A stretch of 64,000 nucleotides of DNA from Teredinibacter franksiae (GCF_014218805.1 NZ_JACJUV010000001.1:1242001-1306000), one strand, 5' to 3'; positions 27,959-37,813 are shown, counted from the stretch's first letter. The notes: generated by a model not told the origin, from the letters alone. Translations and numbers: made by a program.

Positions 27959-28469
27959 GCAGTGATCTCCTTAATTTTATTAACATTGTGTATCCCATTA
28001 AGCTTAGTCCATAGGCAACCGATTAACAGCTTCTGGCTCGCTAAGGGCGTTATTCTTATCCACAATTCCTGTGGATAACTCTGTGGTAAATCTCTTTACA
28101 CCTGCCTCTATAAGGCAAGCATTCTCACTCCACCTTAGGTTGGCGGGATTTTAACCAATTTGAAATATTGCTTATTTTTCAATGAGTTACGCTATATCAA
28201 AAGCGCCAGGCAACGATTTATACGTTTCACGGTTTCTGGTGTTGCAATTTGTAACGCTTTGTGGAAAAGATTTTTAAGCCTATTTAGCGGCGCGAAGAGA
28301 GAGTGGCCACTTACTCTGGCAACATTTTCATTTTTCACTCACATTTATGACACATTACGCAAGTGATAAAGCGCCATATCGACTCTGAATTCCATATTAA
28401 TCCAGCCTTTACAGAGACCCAGTTACAAATGTATTACGGCGCAGTAACACCTGCTCCCGAAAAGTAGCT
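27959..28469. other. Intergenic region upstream of the PilZ gene
   Basis: About 510 bp with no supported gene. A weak 68-codon plus-strand frame (28160-28366) has no family features. The region holds the DnaA-box pair at 28056-28078 and presumably the PilZ promoter. Confidence 0.5.
28056..28078. promoter_or_regulatory. Two perfect DnaA boxes in inverted orientation
   Basis: TTATCCACA at 28056-28064 and its reverse complement TGTGGATAA at 28070-28078, separated by five bases. Each is the consensus high-affinity DnaA 9-mer. They may regulate the PilZ gene or titrate DnaA. No dnaA, AT-rich unwinding element or other oriC gene context is present, so an origin is not called. Confidence 0.55.
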
Positions 28470-29234
28470 TTATACGCCAAGCTCAAACCATTCGGAGGGA
28501 TGACCTTGAGCCGCAAAATGAATATTTTTCTGGAAAGAGGTACTCGCAAAGGCTTCTCGAACAACCGAAAGGCAGTTATTTTTTTCGCTGATATGGCCAA
28601 CCACCAAAGTAGACAGCGTGGGCATACTCGCCATTTCCAGAAACTCTACCGCCTGGGAATTATTCAAGTGCCCCCAGTCTCCGGCCACTCGCTGCTTTAG
28701 TGACCAAGGGTAGGGTCCCTGCGCCAACAACTGAGAGTCGTGGTTTGCCTCCAGCAACAATCCGTCGCAATGACTATAGGCTGCCAGAATATGCGGCGTA
28801 ATACTGCCTAGGTCGGTTAGTACGCCGAGCTTTCTGCCCCCAGACTCAAATATAAATTGTGCCGGCTCTCGAGCATCATGGGGCACAGCTACAGGAGATA
28901 CAGTGATATCGCCCACGGTAAACTGGCTGTAGCCAACAATGAGGTTCATATTGGGAATACGCCCGAAATCCCTACCTAGCTGAGTGCCAGGCGTCATATA
29001 GACCGGCAGCTTCAGCTGACGAGCTAGAGCACCAACGCCCTTGCAATGATCTGAATGTTCGTGGGTAACGAGAACGGCACTAATGTCCTCTAGAGATACG
29101 TCAAGGATCTCAAGCCGACGGCCAAGCTCCCGAACCGCGAAGCCGCAATCAACTAAAATCAGGCTCTCACGGCTTTTCACCAGGCAGGCGTTGCCCTTGC
29201 TGCCACTGCCTACCGTTGCAAACTGCAAAGCCAA
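28470..29234 (-). CDS. MBL-fold metallohydrolase (YycJ/WalJ-like)
   Basis: 254 aa metallo-beta-lactamase fold. The N-terminus ATVGSGSKGNACLVKSRES is typical of the group. The metal motif is VTHEHSDHCKGVGALAR, with further ligands at AVPHDAREP, LEANHD and VVGHIS. Related proteins include WalJ, a nuclease-like protein, and other RNase Z-like enzymes; the substrate here is not known. It follows bamC with a 9-nt gap and is probably in the dapA-bamC transcript. Confidence 0.88.
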   Translation of the reverse strand: MALQFATVGSGSKGNACLVKSRESLILVDCGFAVRELGRRLEILDVSLEDISAVLVTHEHSDHCKGVGALARQLKLPVYMTPGTQLGRDFGRIPNMNLIVGYSQFTVGDITVSPVAVPHDAREPAQFIFESGGRKLGVLTDLGSITPHILAAYSHCDGLLLEANHDSQLLAQGPYPWSLKQRVAGDWGHLNNSQAVEFLEMASMPTLSTLVVGHISEKNNCLSVVREAFASTSFQKNIHFAAQGHPSEWFELGV

Positions 29235-29243
29235 ATAGCCGCC

Positions 29244-30449
29244 TTAAATCAAGTTCTTTCTTAACAACCGAAGAAAGTCTTTAGCAATATCGTCTGGCAG
29301 ACGTTCGCCGTGAGCATTACGGATATTCACCATCGTTTCAGACTGGTGTCGATAAAGAACCAACAAATAGCTTTGTGGGTCTTCTAGCTTGGAGTCAGAA
29401 AACGCTGCGCCTTCTATCTCGGAAAAACGCGATTTAACCGTTGCGCTCGCACTTAAGTTGGACAGTACTTCCTGCATAGAGTGGGCAGCTTGTTCGGGCA
29501 GCTCTTCATCAGAACTCCAGAAGCTGAGGCTACTAAAGAAACCCGGACCGTCTTCATCGTAAGGCGCATAACCTAAGTATATAACGCCCCGCTTAGCATC
29601 GGCCTCCCAAGTTTTAAAGCCTTCTTTATTGGCCGAATGAGCCACCGTTGCCCAGGCGCGCTCCTGCGTTAACCGGATCTGTAGCGTGGGTTCATCTTCA
29701 AAGCGAACAAAACCGGCTTTTAGATCGCCGCCTACATTCTGCCCTAGCAACGACGCCGCGTTATTGTCGACGGTCTCCGCTAGTGTGTTCGCTAACTCTT
29801 CCAGTAACCAAGCCTCGCGCTTCGGGTCATCAGAGACCTGCGGCCAGGCGACATTCACTTCTCCTGCGCGCAAAGACGCCTGACTGCGCTGCATCTGCAA
29901 CACATGAATTTCGGTGGTTTCTGGGTGCATGCCTTTAGACAATTTAATCTGAAAACGCACACCGGTCTCTGTGTCGTCTTTAAATTGTAACCAGTCAGTT
30001 TCAATCAGCCCTGCCGAAGCATTGCTAGCCGCCACGGCCAGATCGAACTGGGAAAGAAAGTACTGGGTACGTGGCCATACTTGGGCCGTAGAGGCGTTAA
30101 GGTATATCCAGCGACTACCGCTAAGCTTTTGAATTTTTACACCGACGTCACCTTTATCACCCATCGGTAAGGGGCGCGGCACTTTGTATTCTCGAAGATT
30201 AACCGGGTCGCCAAACTCGTCCAACGAGTGCACACTAGGTATGCGATACATCTGCTGAGTTGGCACGCTCTCAATCTCAGCTGGCAGTTGCAACGGCTCA
30301 ATGGCTGAAGCTGCAAGATAATCGTTGCCGCGACTGCGAAAAACACCGTGTTTACCAAAGAAGGCACTACACCCTGTTAGCCAGACGAGCGAGACAAGTA
30401 GAAAAATTTTAAATATTAGAGAAGTACGGCACATCGAATTAAACATCAT
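29244..30449 (-). CDS. bamC: Outer membrane protein assembly factor BamC
   Basis: Lipoprotein of the BAM complex. The signal peptide ends at the lipobox LTGC. BamC features follow: an unstructured N-terminus, then two helix-grip domains (LSGSRWIYLNASTAQVWPRT; TLQIRLTQERAWATVAHS). About 401 aa from the ATG at 30449; an in-frame ATG at 30503 would run into dapA, and another at 30434 is possible. No strong ribosome site separates these starts. dapA-bamC is the conserved order, 22 nt apart. With bamA in the same window, two BAM genes are seen. Confidence 0.9.
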   Translation of the reverse strand: MMFNSMCRTSLIFKIFLLVSLVWLTGCSAFFGKHGVFRSRGNDYLAASAIEPLQLPAEIESVPTQQMYRIPSVHSLDEFGDPVNLREYKVPRPLPMGDKGDVGVKIQKLSGSRWIYLNASTAQVWPRTQYFLSQFDLAVAASNASAGLIETDWLQFKDDTETGVRFQIKLSKGMHPETTEIHVLQMQRSQASLRAGEVNVAWPQVSDDPKREAWLLEELANTLAETVDNNAASLLGQNVGGDLKAGFVRFEDEPTLQIRLTQERAWATVAHSANKEGFKTWEADAKRGVIYLGYAPYDEDGPGFFSSLSFWSSDEELPEQAAHSMQEVLSNLSASATVKSRFSEIEGAAFSDSKLEDPQSYLLVLYRHQSETMVNIRNAHGERLPDDIAKDFLRLLRKNLI

Positions 30450-30471
30450 ATTGGTTTGTAAGCTTATCTTA

Positions 30472-31356
30472 TTATTTTGAAAGACTGATACCGGCAGACT
30501 CAATGGCTGCCTCCAGTGCGGGCCTGTATTCTGCTGCCAAAGGCGTCAACGGCAAGCGTATAGCATCGCCGATTAGCCCCATGCGGTGCAGCGCCCACTT
30601 AACCGGAATAGGGTTAGCTTCCAAAAATAGCGTGTTGTGCAAAGGCATTAGGCGTTCATCAATGATTTGAGCTTCTTCGACATCTCCCGCCAGCGCCAGT
30701 TCACACAACTTTGCGGTTAGAGCCGGCGCCACGTTGGCGGTTACCGATATTTCACCGTGCCCACCAAGGCGCATAAATTCAAGTGCGGTGCCATCATCGC
30801 CCGACAGTAGAATAAACTCATCTGGCGTTACCGCCTGAATAGCCTGTAAACGCTCCATGCTGCCTGTGGCTTCTTTTATGCCAATAATATTGGGCAGCTC
30901 CGCTAACCGACCAACCGTATCGGCTTGCATATCCACAGCTGTGCGCCCCGGCACGTTGTATAGCAACTGGGGAATCGCAACACTTTCGGCAATAACTTTA
31001 AAATGCTGGTAAAGGCCTTCCTGGGGAGGCTTATTGTAGTAGGGCGTTACTAATAGACAAGCGTCAGCGCAGGCGTCTTTGGCTGCGGCGGTAAGTTCCA
31101 GCGCTTCAGAAGTAGAATTTGCCCCCGTGCCTGCCACAACAGGAATACGGCCATTGACTTGATCTACAACTTTGCGGATAACCTCCGCATGCTCGGCCAT
31201 ATTTAGGGTAGCGCTCTCACCGGTAGTGCCCACCGCCACAATGCCGTGAGTACCCTGCTCAATATGCCACTCCACGAGCTTATGCAGGGCATCCCAATCG
31301 AGCGAATTATCCGCTTTCATCGGGGTCACTAGCGCGACCATGCTGCCTTTAAACAT
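30472..31356 (-). CDS. dapA: 4-hydroxy-tetrahydrodipicolinate synthase
   Basis: First committed enzyme of lysine/DAP synthesis, condensing pyruvate with aspartate semialdehyde. 294 aa from MFKGSMVALVTPM at 31356, preceded by GGAGAAAG. An in-frame extension to 31428 is not supported. Active-site parts: GTTGESATL, the Tyr in LVTPYYNKPPQEG, YNVPGRTAVDM, and the Schiff-base Lys in IIGIKEATG. It supplies the substrate used by the dapD-dapC-dapE products encoded near 12-17 kb. Confidence 0.96.
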   Translation of the reverse strand: MFKGSMVALVTPMKADNSLDWDALHKLVEWHIEQGTHGIVAVGTTGESATLNMAEHAEVIRKVVDQVNGRIPVVAGTGANSTSEALELTAAAKDACADACLLVTPYYNKPPQEGLYQHFKVIAESVAIPQLLYNVPGRTAVDMQADTVGRLAELPNIIGIKEATGSMERLQAIQAVTPDEFILLSGDDGTALEFMRLGGHGEISVTANVAPALTAKLCELALAGDVEEAQIIDERLMPLHNTLFLEANPIPVKWALHRMGLIGDAIRLPLTPLAAEYRPALEAAIESAGISLSK

Positions 31357-31452
31357 AAACTTTCTCCAAACTTTGAGGGGGGTATTAACAAGGGCGTCAA
31401 TGGTAATGGCGTGAGCGCTGACACTCAAGCAACAATTCAGCCCTCGCGCGCA

Positions 31453-32490
31453 TCAGGGTGCCGGATTAGGGTATCGCTGATGAATTATCTCTATAGATGA
31501 AAGCACATCTTCAGTAAGCACCAACTCAGCAGCCTCCAAATTGGTTTTTAATTGCTCGAGGCTTGTTGCTCCAATAATATTGGCCGCTACAAACTCCCGG
31601 CCGTTCACAAAAGCAATCGCCAGCTGAGCAGGGGTAATGCCCTGTTCTTTGGCGAGATCCACATACGCCTGAACAGCCGCTTCGGTATTCACTTGCCCGT
31701 ATCGCGTAAAACGCTCAAATAACGTAAGCCGGGCACCCTCGGGCTTTTTGCCTCCTAGGTACTTACCGGTAAGCACGCCGAACGCCAAAGGTGAATAAGC
31801 CAGCAATTGCACGCCCTCGCGCATGGCAAATTCAGCGGAGGCCACTTCAAATGTACGATTCAGTAAATTGTAGGGGTTTTGAATACTGACAATTTTCGGC
31901 CAGCCTTTTTGCTCGGCAACACGAAGATACTGATGAATCCCCCAAGGCGTTTCATTGGAAATACCCACCTGCCGCACTTTACCCTGCTCAACCAACTGTT
32001 CGAGCGCCGCCAAAGTTTCTTCTATGCTGTAACCGTCGTCGCCACCATGTTTATAACCAAGCTCGCCAAAAAAATTGGTCTGTCTCTCTGGCCAGTGCAC
32101 TTGATAGAGGTCTATATAGTCTGTTTTTAAACGCTTTAACGAGCTTTCGGCCGCTTCTACTATGTGCTGCCGAGAAAGCCGCGGGCCACCGCGAATATGA
32201 CCAACACCGGAATTGTGATCACCGCGCCCCACCACTTTTGTGGCCAATACAGTCTTTTCGCGATTGCCGCGGCTAAGCAACCAGTTACCGATGATTTTCT
32301 CGGATAAACCATAGGTTTCCGGGCGCGGAGGTATGGCATACATCTCCGCCGTGTCTATAAAATTCACACCATAATCAGCGGCCATGTCCATTTGGGCGAA
32401 GGCGTCCTGCTCGCTATTTTGCTCCCCCCAAGTCATGGAACCCAAGCAAATCAAGCTAACATTAATATTACCCAGCGATCGATACTTCAA
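31453..32490 (-). CDS. Aldo/keto reductase (Tas-like)
   Basis: 345 aa TIM-barrel oxidoreductase. The catalytic Asp and Tyr lie in NFIDTAEMYAIPPRPETYG, Lys in VLATKVVGRG, and His in DLYQVHWPERQTNFFG, the form typical of E. coli Tas and related proteins. NADPH-binding features follow in the C-terminal third (IIGATSLEQLKTNLEAAEL). Substrate unknown. It sits between dapA and fabV on the same strand with about 30-100 nt gaps. Confidence 0.88.
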   Translation of the reverse strand: MKYRSLGNINVSLICLGSMTWGEQNSEQDAFAQMDMAADYGVNFIDTAEMYAIPPRPETYGLSEKIIGNWLLSRGNREKTVLATKVVGRGDHNSGVGHIRGGPRLSRQHIVEAAESSLKRLKTDYIDLYQVHWPERQTNFFGELGYKHGGDDGYSIEETLAALEQLVEQGKVRQVGISNETPWGIHQYLRVAEQKGWPKIVSIQNPYNLLNRTFEVASAEFAMREGVQLLAYSPLAFGVLTGKYLGGKKPEGARLTLFERFTRYGQVNTEAAVQAYVDLAKEQGITPAQLAIAFVNGREFVAANIIGATSLEQLKTNLEAAELVLTEDVLSSIEIIHQRYPNPAP

Positions 32491-32519
32491 CGAACCACCC
32501 CAAATAAAAGAAGCAAGTA

Positions 32520-33710
32520 TTACTCCACCAACTCAAGTGCCGCCTCATTACTGACATCGGCTTCGTAGTCCACACCCTCAATAGAAAAACCAAAGAGGTT
32601 TAAAAATTCTGTCTGGTAGCCTTTAAAGTCGGTCAAATCCATAAGGTTTTCTTCCGTTACCGCGGACCAAATCTCTTCAACCTTAGCCTGAACAGCGAGA
32701 GCCAACTCCAGCTCATCTACACGGAAGCGGTTACCCTCATCCAAACGCGGGCTATCGGTGTATAAACACTCAGCGAACAGGCGATGCAGCTGCTCTATAC
32801 AACCTTCATGGCTGCCCTGCTCCTTCATCACCTTAAACAAAATAGAAAGGTACAGCGGCATGATAGGAATGGCGGAGCTAGCTTGCGTTACTACCGCTTT
32901 CAGCACCGCTACATTAGCACTGCCGCCGATTCCCGAAAGAGATGCAGTAATGGCGGTAGCGGCGCGATCCAAATCCTCTTTGGCTCTACCAATGGTTGCG
33001 TGGCCATAAATCGGCCAGGTGAGCTTTTCACCAAGGTAGGTATAAGCAACCGTTTTCGCTCCATCGGCCAGAACGTCGGCATCGCTAAGCGCTTTCATCC
33101 ACAGCTCCCAGTCTTCCCCGCCCATTACCTTAACGGTTTGAGCTATTTCGTCTTCATTGGCAGGCTCGATAGTGGTTTCAGAGATTTTCAGGGTGTCGGT
33201 ATTTAAGCCTTTAGAGGTATAGGTTTTTCCAACAGGCTTGAGCACAGAGGAATACACTTCACCTGAATCGGGATCCTTACGTCGCGGTGATGCAAGGCTG
33301 TAGACAACCAAATCAACTTTGCCCATTTCAGCTTTAATAACATCAATCGCTTTGGCTTTAATTTCATGGGAGAACGCATCGCCATTAATGCTTTTTGCCC
33401 ACAAGCCAGCCTCTTCAGCGGCCGCGTGAAATGCAGCCGAATTGTAATAACCCGCTGTACCAGACTTTCGCTCGGTGCCTATTTTCTCGAAAAATAAACC
33501 CAACGTTTTTGCACCACAGCCAAAAGCAGCCGAAATACGTGATGCCAAACCGTAGCCCGTAGAAGCACCAATCACCAGAACACTTTTTGGGCCGTTCTCG
33601 ATCGAAGGCTGAGCCTTAATATAATCGATTTGATGCGAAACGCTGGCAGCACAGCCCTTTGGGTGGGCATTAGTGCAGATAAAACCACGAACTTTTGGCT
33701 TGATAATCAT
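32520..33710 (-). CDS. fabV: Trans-2-enoyl-[ACP/CoA] reductase FabV
   Basis: NADH-dependent enoyl reductase that completes each fatty acid elongation cycle; triclosan-resistant in known members. 396 aa, the family length. The N-terminus [19 protein letters not shown] is diagnostic. The cofactor site is [20 protein letters not shown]. The Y-x8-K catalytic pair is in [13 protein letters not shown] and nearby, and the late [20 protein letters not shown] is conserved. Divergent from miaE, separated by about 110 bp. Confidence 0.95.
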   Translation of the reverse strand: MIIKPKVRGFICTNAHPKGCAASVSHQIDYIKAQPSIENGPKSVLVIGASTGYGLASRISAAFGCGAKTLGLFFEKIGTERKSGTAGYYNSAAFHAAAEEAGLWAKSINGDAFSHEIKAKAIDVIKAEMGKVDLVVYSLASPRRKDPDSGEVYSSVLKPVGKTYTSKGLNTDTLKISETTIEPANEDEIAQTVKVMGGEDWELWMKALSDADVLADGAKTVAYTYLGEKLTWPIYGHATIGRAKEDLDRAATAITASLSGIGGSANVAVLKAVVTQASSAIPIMPLYLSILFKVMKEQGSHEGCIEQLHRLFAECLYTDSPRLDEGNRFRVDELELALAVQAKVEEIWSAVTEENLMDLTDFKGYQTEFLNLFGFSIEGVDYEADVSNEAALELVE

Positions 33711-33822
33711 GCTGGATTTCCTGATTCGGTTGTTCTTTTAAGCAGCCTGGAACCGGTCATCTACAGGCTCCTAGGGTATACTGGCCGCGCATTATACCTC
33801 AGGACGGTTAAGCCGCTACATT

Positions 33823-34395
33823 ATGTGCAAATTACGCTACAAAACTCCCCAGGCGTGGACAGATACTGTTCTCGCCAATCTTGATGCTTTTTTGATCGAT
33901 CATGCCGCAGCCGAAAAAAAGGCTTCGGGTATGGCCATATCCATGTTGTCGCACTACCCCGACAAACCCGACATTGTTGAAGCCATGATCGACTTAAGCA
34001 TCGAAGAAATGATGCACTTTCGTGAAGTCGTAAAAATTATGAGCAAACGCGGCCTGCAATTAGGTGTCGACACCCGCGACCCTTACGTCAACAACCTGCG
34101 TAAACTCACGCGCAAGGGCAGCGATGTGTACCTGCTCGACCGTTTGCTACTAGGCAGTGTTATCGAAGCTCGAGGTTGTGAAAGATTTGGCTTGATCGCC
34201 GAGGCATTACCGCCCGGCGAATTAAAAGCGTTTTATATCGCTATTACTGAATCCGAAGCTCGTCACGAAGACCTATTCGAAAAACTGGCGTTAAACTATT
34301 TTGAACAATCCGTAGTTGAAGATCGACTGAATGAAATACTCGAAGCAGAAGCCGATATTGTCGCCGACCTACCCATCATTGCCGCACTGCACTAG
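33823..34395 (+). CDS. miaE: tRNA 2-methylthio-N6-isopentenyladenosine-37 hydroxylase
   Basis: Non-haem di-iron monooxygenase that hydroxylates the isopentenyl group of ms2i6A37 in tRNA. 190 aa, four-helix ferritin-like fold with iron ligands in DLSIEEMMHFREV, VIEARGCERF and ITESEARHEDLF. It depends on MiaA/MiaB products made elsewhere. The following glycosyltransferase-like gene begins 24 bases later. Confidence 0.92.
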   Translation: MCKLRYKTPQAWTDTVLANLDAFLIDHAAAEKKASGMAISMLSHYPDKPDIVEAMIDLSIEEMMHFREVVKIMSKRGLQLGVDTRDPYVNNLRKLTRKGSDVYLLDRLLLGSVIEARGCERFGLIAEALPPGELKAFYIAITESEARHEDLFEKLALNYFEQSVVEDRLNEILEAEADIVADLPIIAALH

Positions 34396-34419
34396 CAGGC
34401 ATTAAGGGCGCCTCTAATA

Positions 34420-35652
34420 ATGAGTGCTATCAGAAAATACCTTCAGCAATATGCCGAAGCCGAAATTCGCTTACTTACGGATCTACCGCCGTTCAGTGTC
34501 GACCACTGCTTAGTGATTCCTGCACGGAATGAATCCTGCGATTTCATTCAACGGTTTTTTGATCTCGCTGCTAGCTATACAGCTAACTGTTTACTCATAT
34601 TAGTGGTAAACCGCCCAGACACGCAAACCGACAATCAGGAAAACCTGGCACTGGAACAGCAAGCGCTAACGTTTTTTGGCAGCGCTCTCTGGCAAAATGG
34701 CAACCTCAGCCTGTACCAACAACACAATTGTTATTTATTTCTCGTTGATCGACATAAAGCGCACCCCATACCCCCTAAGCAAGGCGTGGGCCTAGCAAGG
34801 AAAATCGCCAGCGACATGGCCTGCGAGCTTTACCAGCAGAAAAAGCTAACCAAGCAATGGGTTTACTCAACCGATGCCGATGCCTACCTTCCGTCAAACT
34901 ATTTTAGCTCCGCGGCAACAACAGATAAAAACAACAGTGCATTGGTTTTTAGTTTCGAACATACCAATAAGGTGGAACCCCAGCCCACAGTAGCATGTTG
35001 GCATGCTACACAATTATACGAACAGGCCCTAAAGTACTTCCACAGAGCGCTTCAGTGGTCTGGCTCCCCCTACGCGTTTTACACGCTTGGTAGTACGCTT
35101 GCATTTTCTATTGAGCACTACTGTCAGGCTAGAGGCTTTCCTAAGCGAGCCGGCGGTGAAGATTTCTACCTTTTAAATAAACTTGCAAAGCTAGGGCAAG
35201 TAGAATTTTGCGGAAATATCTCGGTTAAAATTGCCGCAAGGGAATCAAACAGGGTTCCTTTTGGAACAGGGCCCGCCGTAGCCAAAATAATGGCGCTAGA
35301 TCCCGACCGCCAAGAATACTGCTATTACAATGCTGCAATATATCCCTACCTTCGAAGCTTGTTGGAATCCATTGAGAAAATGTGGGCAGCCCTCCGTAAC
35401 GGAAACGATCCCCTGCAGACACTACCCAATATTTTGCGTATGCCTCTGAAACAATTAGGTATCGATAAATTTTTTACGCACTCGCAATCACACTGCAGCT
35501 CCCTCACGGCGTTCGAGACCCAATTCCATCAGTGGTTTGACGCCTTTTTAACGCTTAAATTAATTCACGCACTTCAAGAAACGACCTTCCCGCCCCAGCC
35601 GCTACAATCAGCCATTGAAGAGTTTCAAAGCATACAAGAAAGTTCACTATGA
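34420..35652 (+). CDS. Glycosyltransferase family 2-like protein
   Basis: 410 aa with a GT-A pattern: HCLVIPARNES at residues 29-39, a DxD-type metal motif in VYSTDADAYLPSNYF, and the acceptor-side acidic motif RAGGEDFYLLNKLAKLG. A C-terminal region of about 130 residues is unassigned. No membrane helices, so it is likely cytoplasmic or peripheral. Sugar donor and acceptor unknown. Its last four bases overlap the start of the TauE-type gene, so expression is coupled. Confidence 0.75.
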   Translation: MSAIRKYLQQYAEAEIRLLTDLPPFSVDHCLVIPARNESCDFIQRFFDLAASYTANCLLILVVNRPDTQTDNQENLALEQQALTFFGSALWQNGNLSLYQQHNCYLFLVDRHKAHPIPPKQGVGLARKIASDMACELYQQKKLTKQWVYSTDADAYLPSNYFSSAATTDKNNSALVFSFEHTNKVEPQPTVACWHATQLYEQALKYFHRALQWSGSPYAFYTLGSTLAFSIEHYCQARGFPKRAGGEDFYLLNKLAKLGQVEFCGNISVKIAARESNRVPFGTGPAVAKIMALDPDRQEYCYYNAAIYPYLRSLLESIEKMWAALRNGNDPLQTLPNILRMPLKQLGIDKFFTHSQSHCSSLTAFETQFHQWFDAFLTLKLIHALQETTFPPQPLQSAIEEFQSIQESSL

Positions 35653-36416
35653 CGGACCTAGCCGAGCAGTCAATGCTACTGGTGGTAGCCCTTATTTCAA
35701 ACTTAGTGTCGGCAATGGCTGGCGGTGGTGCCGGTTTACTGCAATTGCCTGCACTGATATTCCTTGGCCTACCATTTTCTATGGCCTTGGCAACACACAA
35801 AATTGCAACCGTTGCTCTTGGTGCTGGCGCAACACTTAAGCATGCGCAACAACGAAACACCCACTTAGCCTTTGCATTGCTCATGCTAACGGCCGGAATC
35901 CCTGGCGTGATCATAGGCGCGAATGTCATTCTGAGTATTCCTGAGCACATCGCTAAAGCATCCCTTGGCATGCTCACCATTGCCCTGGGCGTATACTCCT
36001 ATTTCAAAAAGCAATTGGGTAAAACCCAAAACACTAAAAACCGCACCCTAGGCGGGTATATTGGCGGCGCATTCGGTCTATTTATTCTCGGTTTTTTCAA
36101 CGGATCGCTAACCTCTGGCACCGGACTTTTTGTCACCATGTGGTTAGTTACATGGTTTGGCTTTGACTACAAGCGAGCAACCGCCTATACCATGATTTTA
36201 GTAGGCTTATTCTGGAACGGTACCGGCGCCCTTACTCTAGCGCTGTTAACCACGGTAAAATGGGAGTGGCTACCGATGCTGCTGCTCGGTTCTCTAATTG
36301 GGGGTTACAGCGGCGCCCATATTGCGGTTAAATACGGCAACCCGCTCATTAAACGCGTATTCGAAGTGGTCACCATACTGGTGGGCCTTTCACTGATTAT
36401 CAGCACATTACCATGA
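35649..36416 (+). CDS. TauE/SafE-family membrane permease
   Basis: 255 aa with about seven to eight membrane segments. Typical marks are the glycine-rich AMAGGGAGLLQLPALIFLGLP near the N-terminus and the repeated half with NGSLTSGTGLFVTMWLV. Members export sulfite or organosulfonates or related anions; the substrate here is not known. It overlaps the genes on both sides by four bases, making a tight glycosyltransferase-TauE-CPBP unit. Confidence 0.85.
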   Translation: MTDLAEQSMLLVVALISNLVSAMAGGGAGLLQLPALIFLGLPFSMALATHKIATVALGAGATLKHAQQRNTHLAFALLMLTAGIPGVIIGANVILSIPEHIAKASLGMLTIALGVYSYFKKQLGKTQNTKNRTLGGYIGGAFGLFILGFFNGSLTSGTGLFVTMWLVTWFGFDYKRATAYTMILVGLFWNGTGALTLALLTTVKWEWLPMLLLGSLIGGYSGAHIAVKYGNPLIKRVFEVVTILVGLSLIISTLP

Positions 36417-37252
36417 AAAAACTTTTTGCTTTAGACCCCCGTAATATTTTTGTAGCACTGGACGAAATAGACCAGCAGGCGCCCTCCTATACGCTCAACC
36501 GACACGATAGCCTGCGACGAATCTTCTGGACACTCGCCTGCGTATGCGTTTGCCTGCTGCTCATCCACTATTTGAAGTACTTCTCTGCTTTCTCGGCCAC
36601 CTTAGAAATGCTCTCTAAATGGCAAGGTAAGCAAAGTAACTACTGGGAAATCCAATTAAGGCACCATGAATTCATCCACTTAGCGGCCTACGGTTGGTGG
36701 ACGCTATGGCATATAATCGGTTATGTCGTAATCCCGTTCTTTATTATTCGCTATGCATTAAAAACCAGCTTTACGGATATGGGTTGGCGATTTAACGATA
36801 CCCGCAAACACTGGAAGGGCTATTTATTACTGCTTACGCCCATTTTGTTTTTTATATTTCTCGTAAGTTTTCGCGAAGACTTTATTAACCACTATCCCTT
36901 TTACAAAAAAGCAGGCAGAAGCTGGTTTGATTTCATAACTTGGGAAATACTTTACCTAACGCAATTTATTTGTCTGGAATTCTTCTTTCGAGGTTTTATC
37001 ATCAATGCCTTAAGGCCCGCCATGGGCGCCAATGCCGTATGGATGATGTGTGTACCCTACTTAATGATCCACTTCCCCAAACTCTGGATGGAAGCCACTG
37101 GCGCAATTTTGTTTGGGTTGTTTTTAGGCATACTCGCCCTACGCTCACGCTCCATTTGGGGTGGTTTTTTTGTACACGCAGGTGTGGCAGTAGGGATGGA
37201 TGTGGCATCGCTATTACGGCAGGGCACCATCCCCACACATCTATGGCCATAA
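36413..37252 (+). CDS. CPBP-family intramembrane protease-like protein
   Basis: 279 aa. A cytoplasmic N-terminal part of about 45 residues leads into several membrane segments. The CPBP (CAAX protease/bacteriocin-processing) motif is CLEFFFRGFIIN, an E-x3-R variant where the usual double Glu is reduced to one, followed by YLMIHFPKLWMEATGAILFG (His) and GGFFVHAGVAVGMD (His). Related proteins cleave or immunise against membrane peptides. Function unknown. It starts inside the TauE stop. Confidence 0.75.
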   Translation: MKKLFALDPRNIFVALDEIDQQAPSYTLNRHDSLRRIFWTLACVCVCLLLIHYLKYFSAFSATLEMLSKWQGKQSNYWEIQLRHHEFIHLAAYGWWTLWHIIGYVVIPFFIIRYALKTSFTDMGWRFNDTRKHWKGYLLLLTPILFFIFLVSFREDFINHYPFYKKAGRSWFDFITWEILYLTQFICLEFFFRGFIINALRPAMGANAVWMMCVPYLMIHFPKLWMEATGAILFGLFLGILALRSRSIWGGFFVHAGVAVGMDVASLLRQGTIPTHLWP

Positions 37253-37279
37253 AAATTCAGTTACAGCGAGAAAATAATT

Positions 37280-37813
37280 ATGAGCAACCTACAAGACCAA
37301 CTGTTAAAAGCCGGTTTGGTAGATTCCAAAAAAGCTAAGCAGGTTAAAAAACAAAAAGCCAAACAAAAAAAGGTTGAGCGAAAATCATCTCAACCCGTTA
37401 TCGACGAAACCAAAGAAGCCTCAAAGCGCGCTATGGCCGAAAAAGCCGAACGCGACCGCCAGTTAAATGCGCAGCGAAATGCCGAAGCCGAGAAGAAAGC
37501 CATACTCGCGCAGATCCGCCAGCTGGTCACCATTAACGCCATCTCCCGTGATGGTGACATCGCCTATAACTTTAAAGACGGCACCACCATCAAAAAGATT
37601 CTAGTCTCCGCTAAGCAACAAGGTGAGCTGTCAAGAGGGCAACTAGCCGTAGCCAAACTGGGCGAAAACTACTCTTTAATCCCCGCAGCTGTTGCGGCCA
37701 AAATAGAACAGCGCAGTACGGAAACCATTATCGCCCTAGCCGACAAAGCACACAATGTGGAAGACGATGATCCCTACGCAGATTATCAAATTCCAGATGA
37801 TTTAATGTGGTAA
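37280..37813 (+). CDS. DUF2058 family protein (YaiL-like)
   Basis: 177 aa. The N-terminus SNLQDQLLKAGLVDSKKAK is diagnostic, followed by a lysine-rich coiled segment (KQKAKQKKVERKSSQ) and a globular C-terminal half (NAISRDGDIAYNFKDGTTIK ... DDDPYADYQIPDDLMW). The basic half suggests nucleic-acid or ribosome contact; E. coli YaiL has been described as nucleoprotein-like, but its function is not settled. It follows the CPBP gene by 27 nt. Confidence 0.88.
   Translation: MSNLQDQLLKAGLVDSKKAKQVKKQKAKQKKVERKSSQPVIDETKEASKRAMAEKAERDRQLNAQRNAEAEKKAILAQIRQLVTINAISRDGDIAYNFKDGTTIKKILVSAKQQGELSRGQLAVAKLGENYSLIPAAVAAKIEQRSTETIIALADKAHNVEDDDPYADYQIPDDLMW

Noticed and set aside
28056..28078. Replication origin
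   Set aside because: Two DnaA boxes alone are not enough; there is no dnaA/dnaN/gidA context, no box cluster and no AT-rich unwinding region.
28160..28366. 68-codon plus-strand frame upstream of the PilZ gene
   Set aside because: No ribosome site of note, no recognisable domain, biased composition; probably non-coding.
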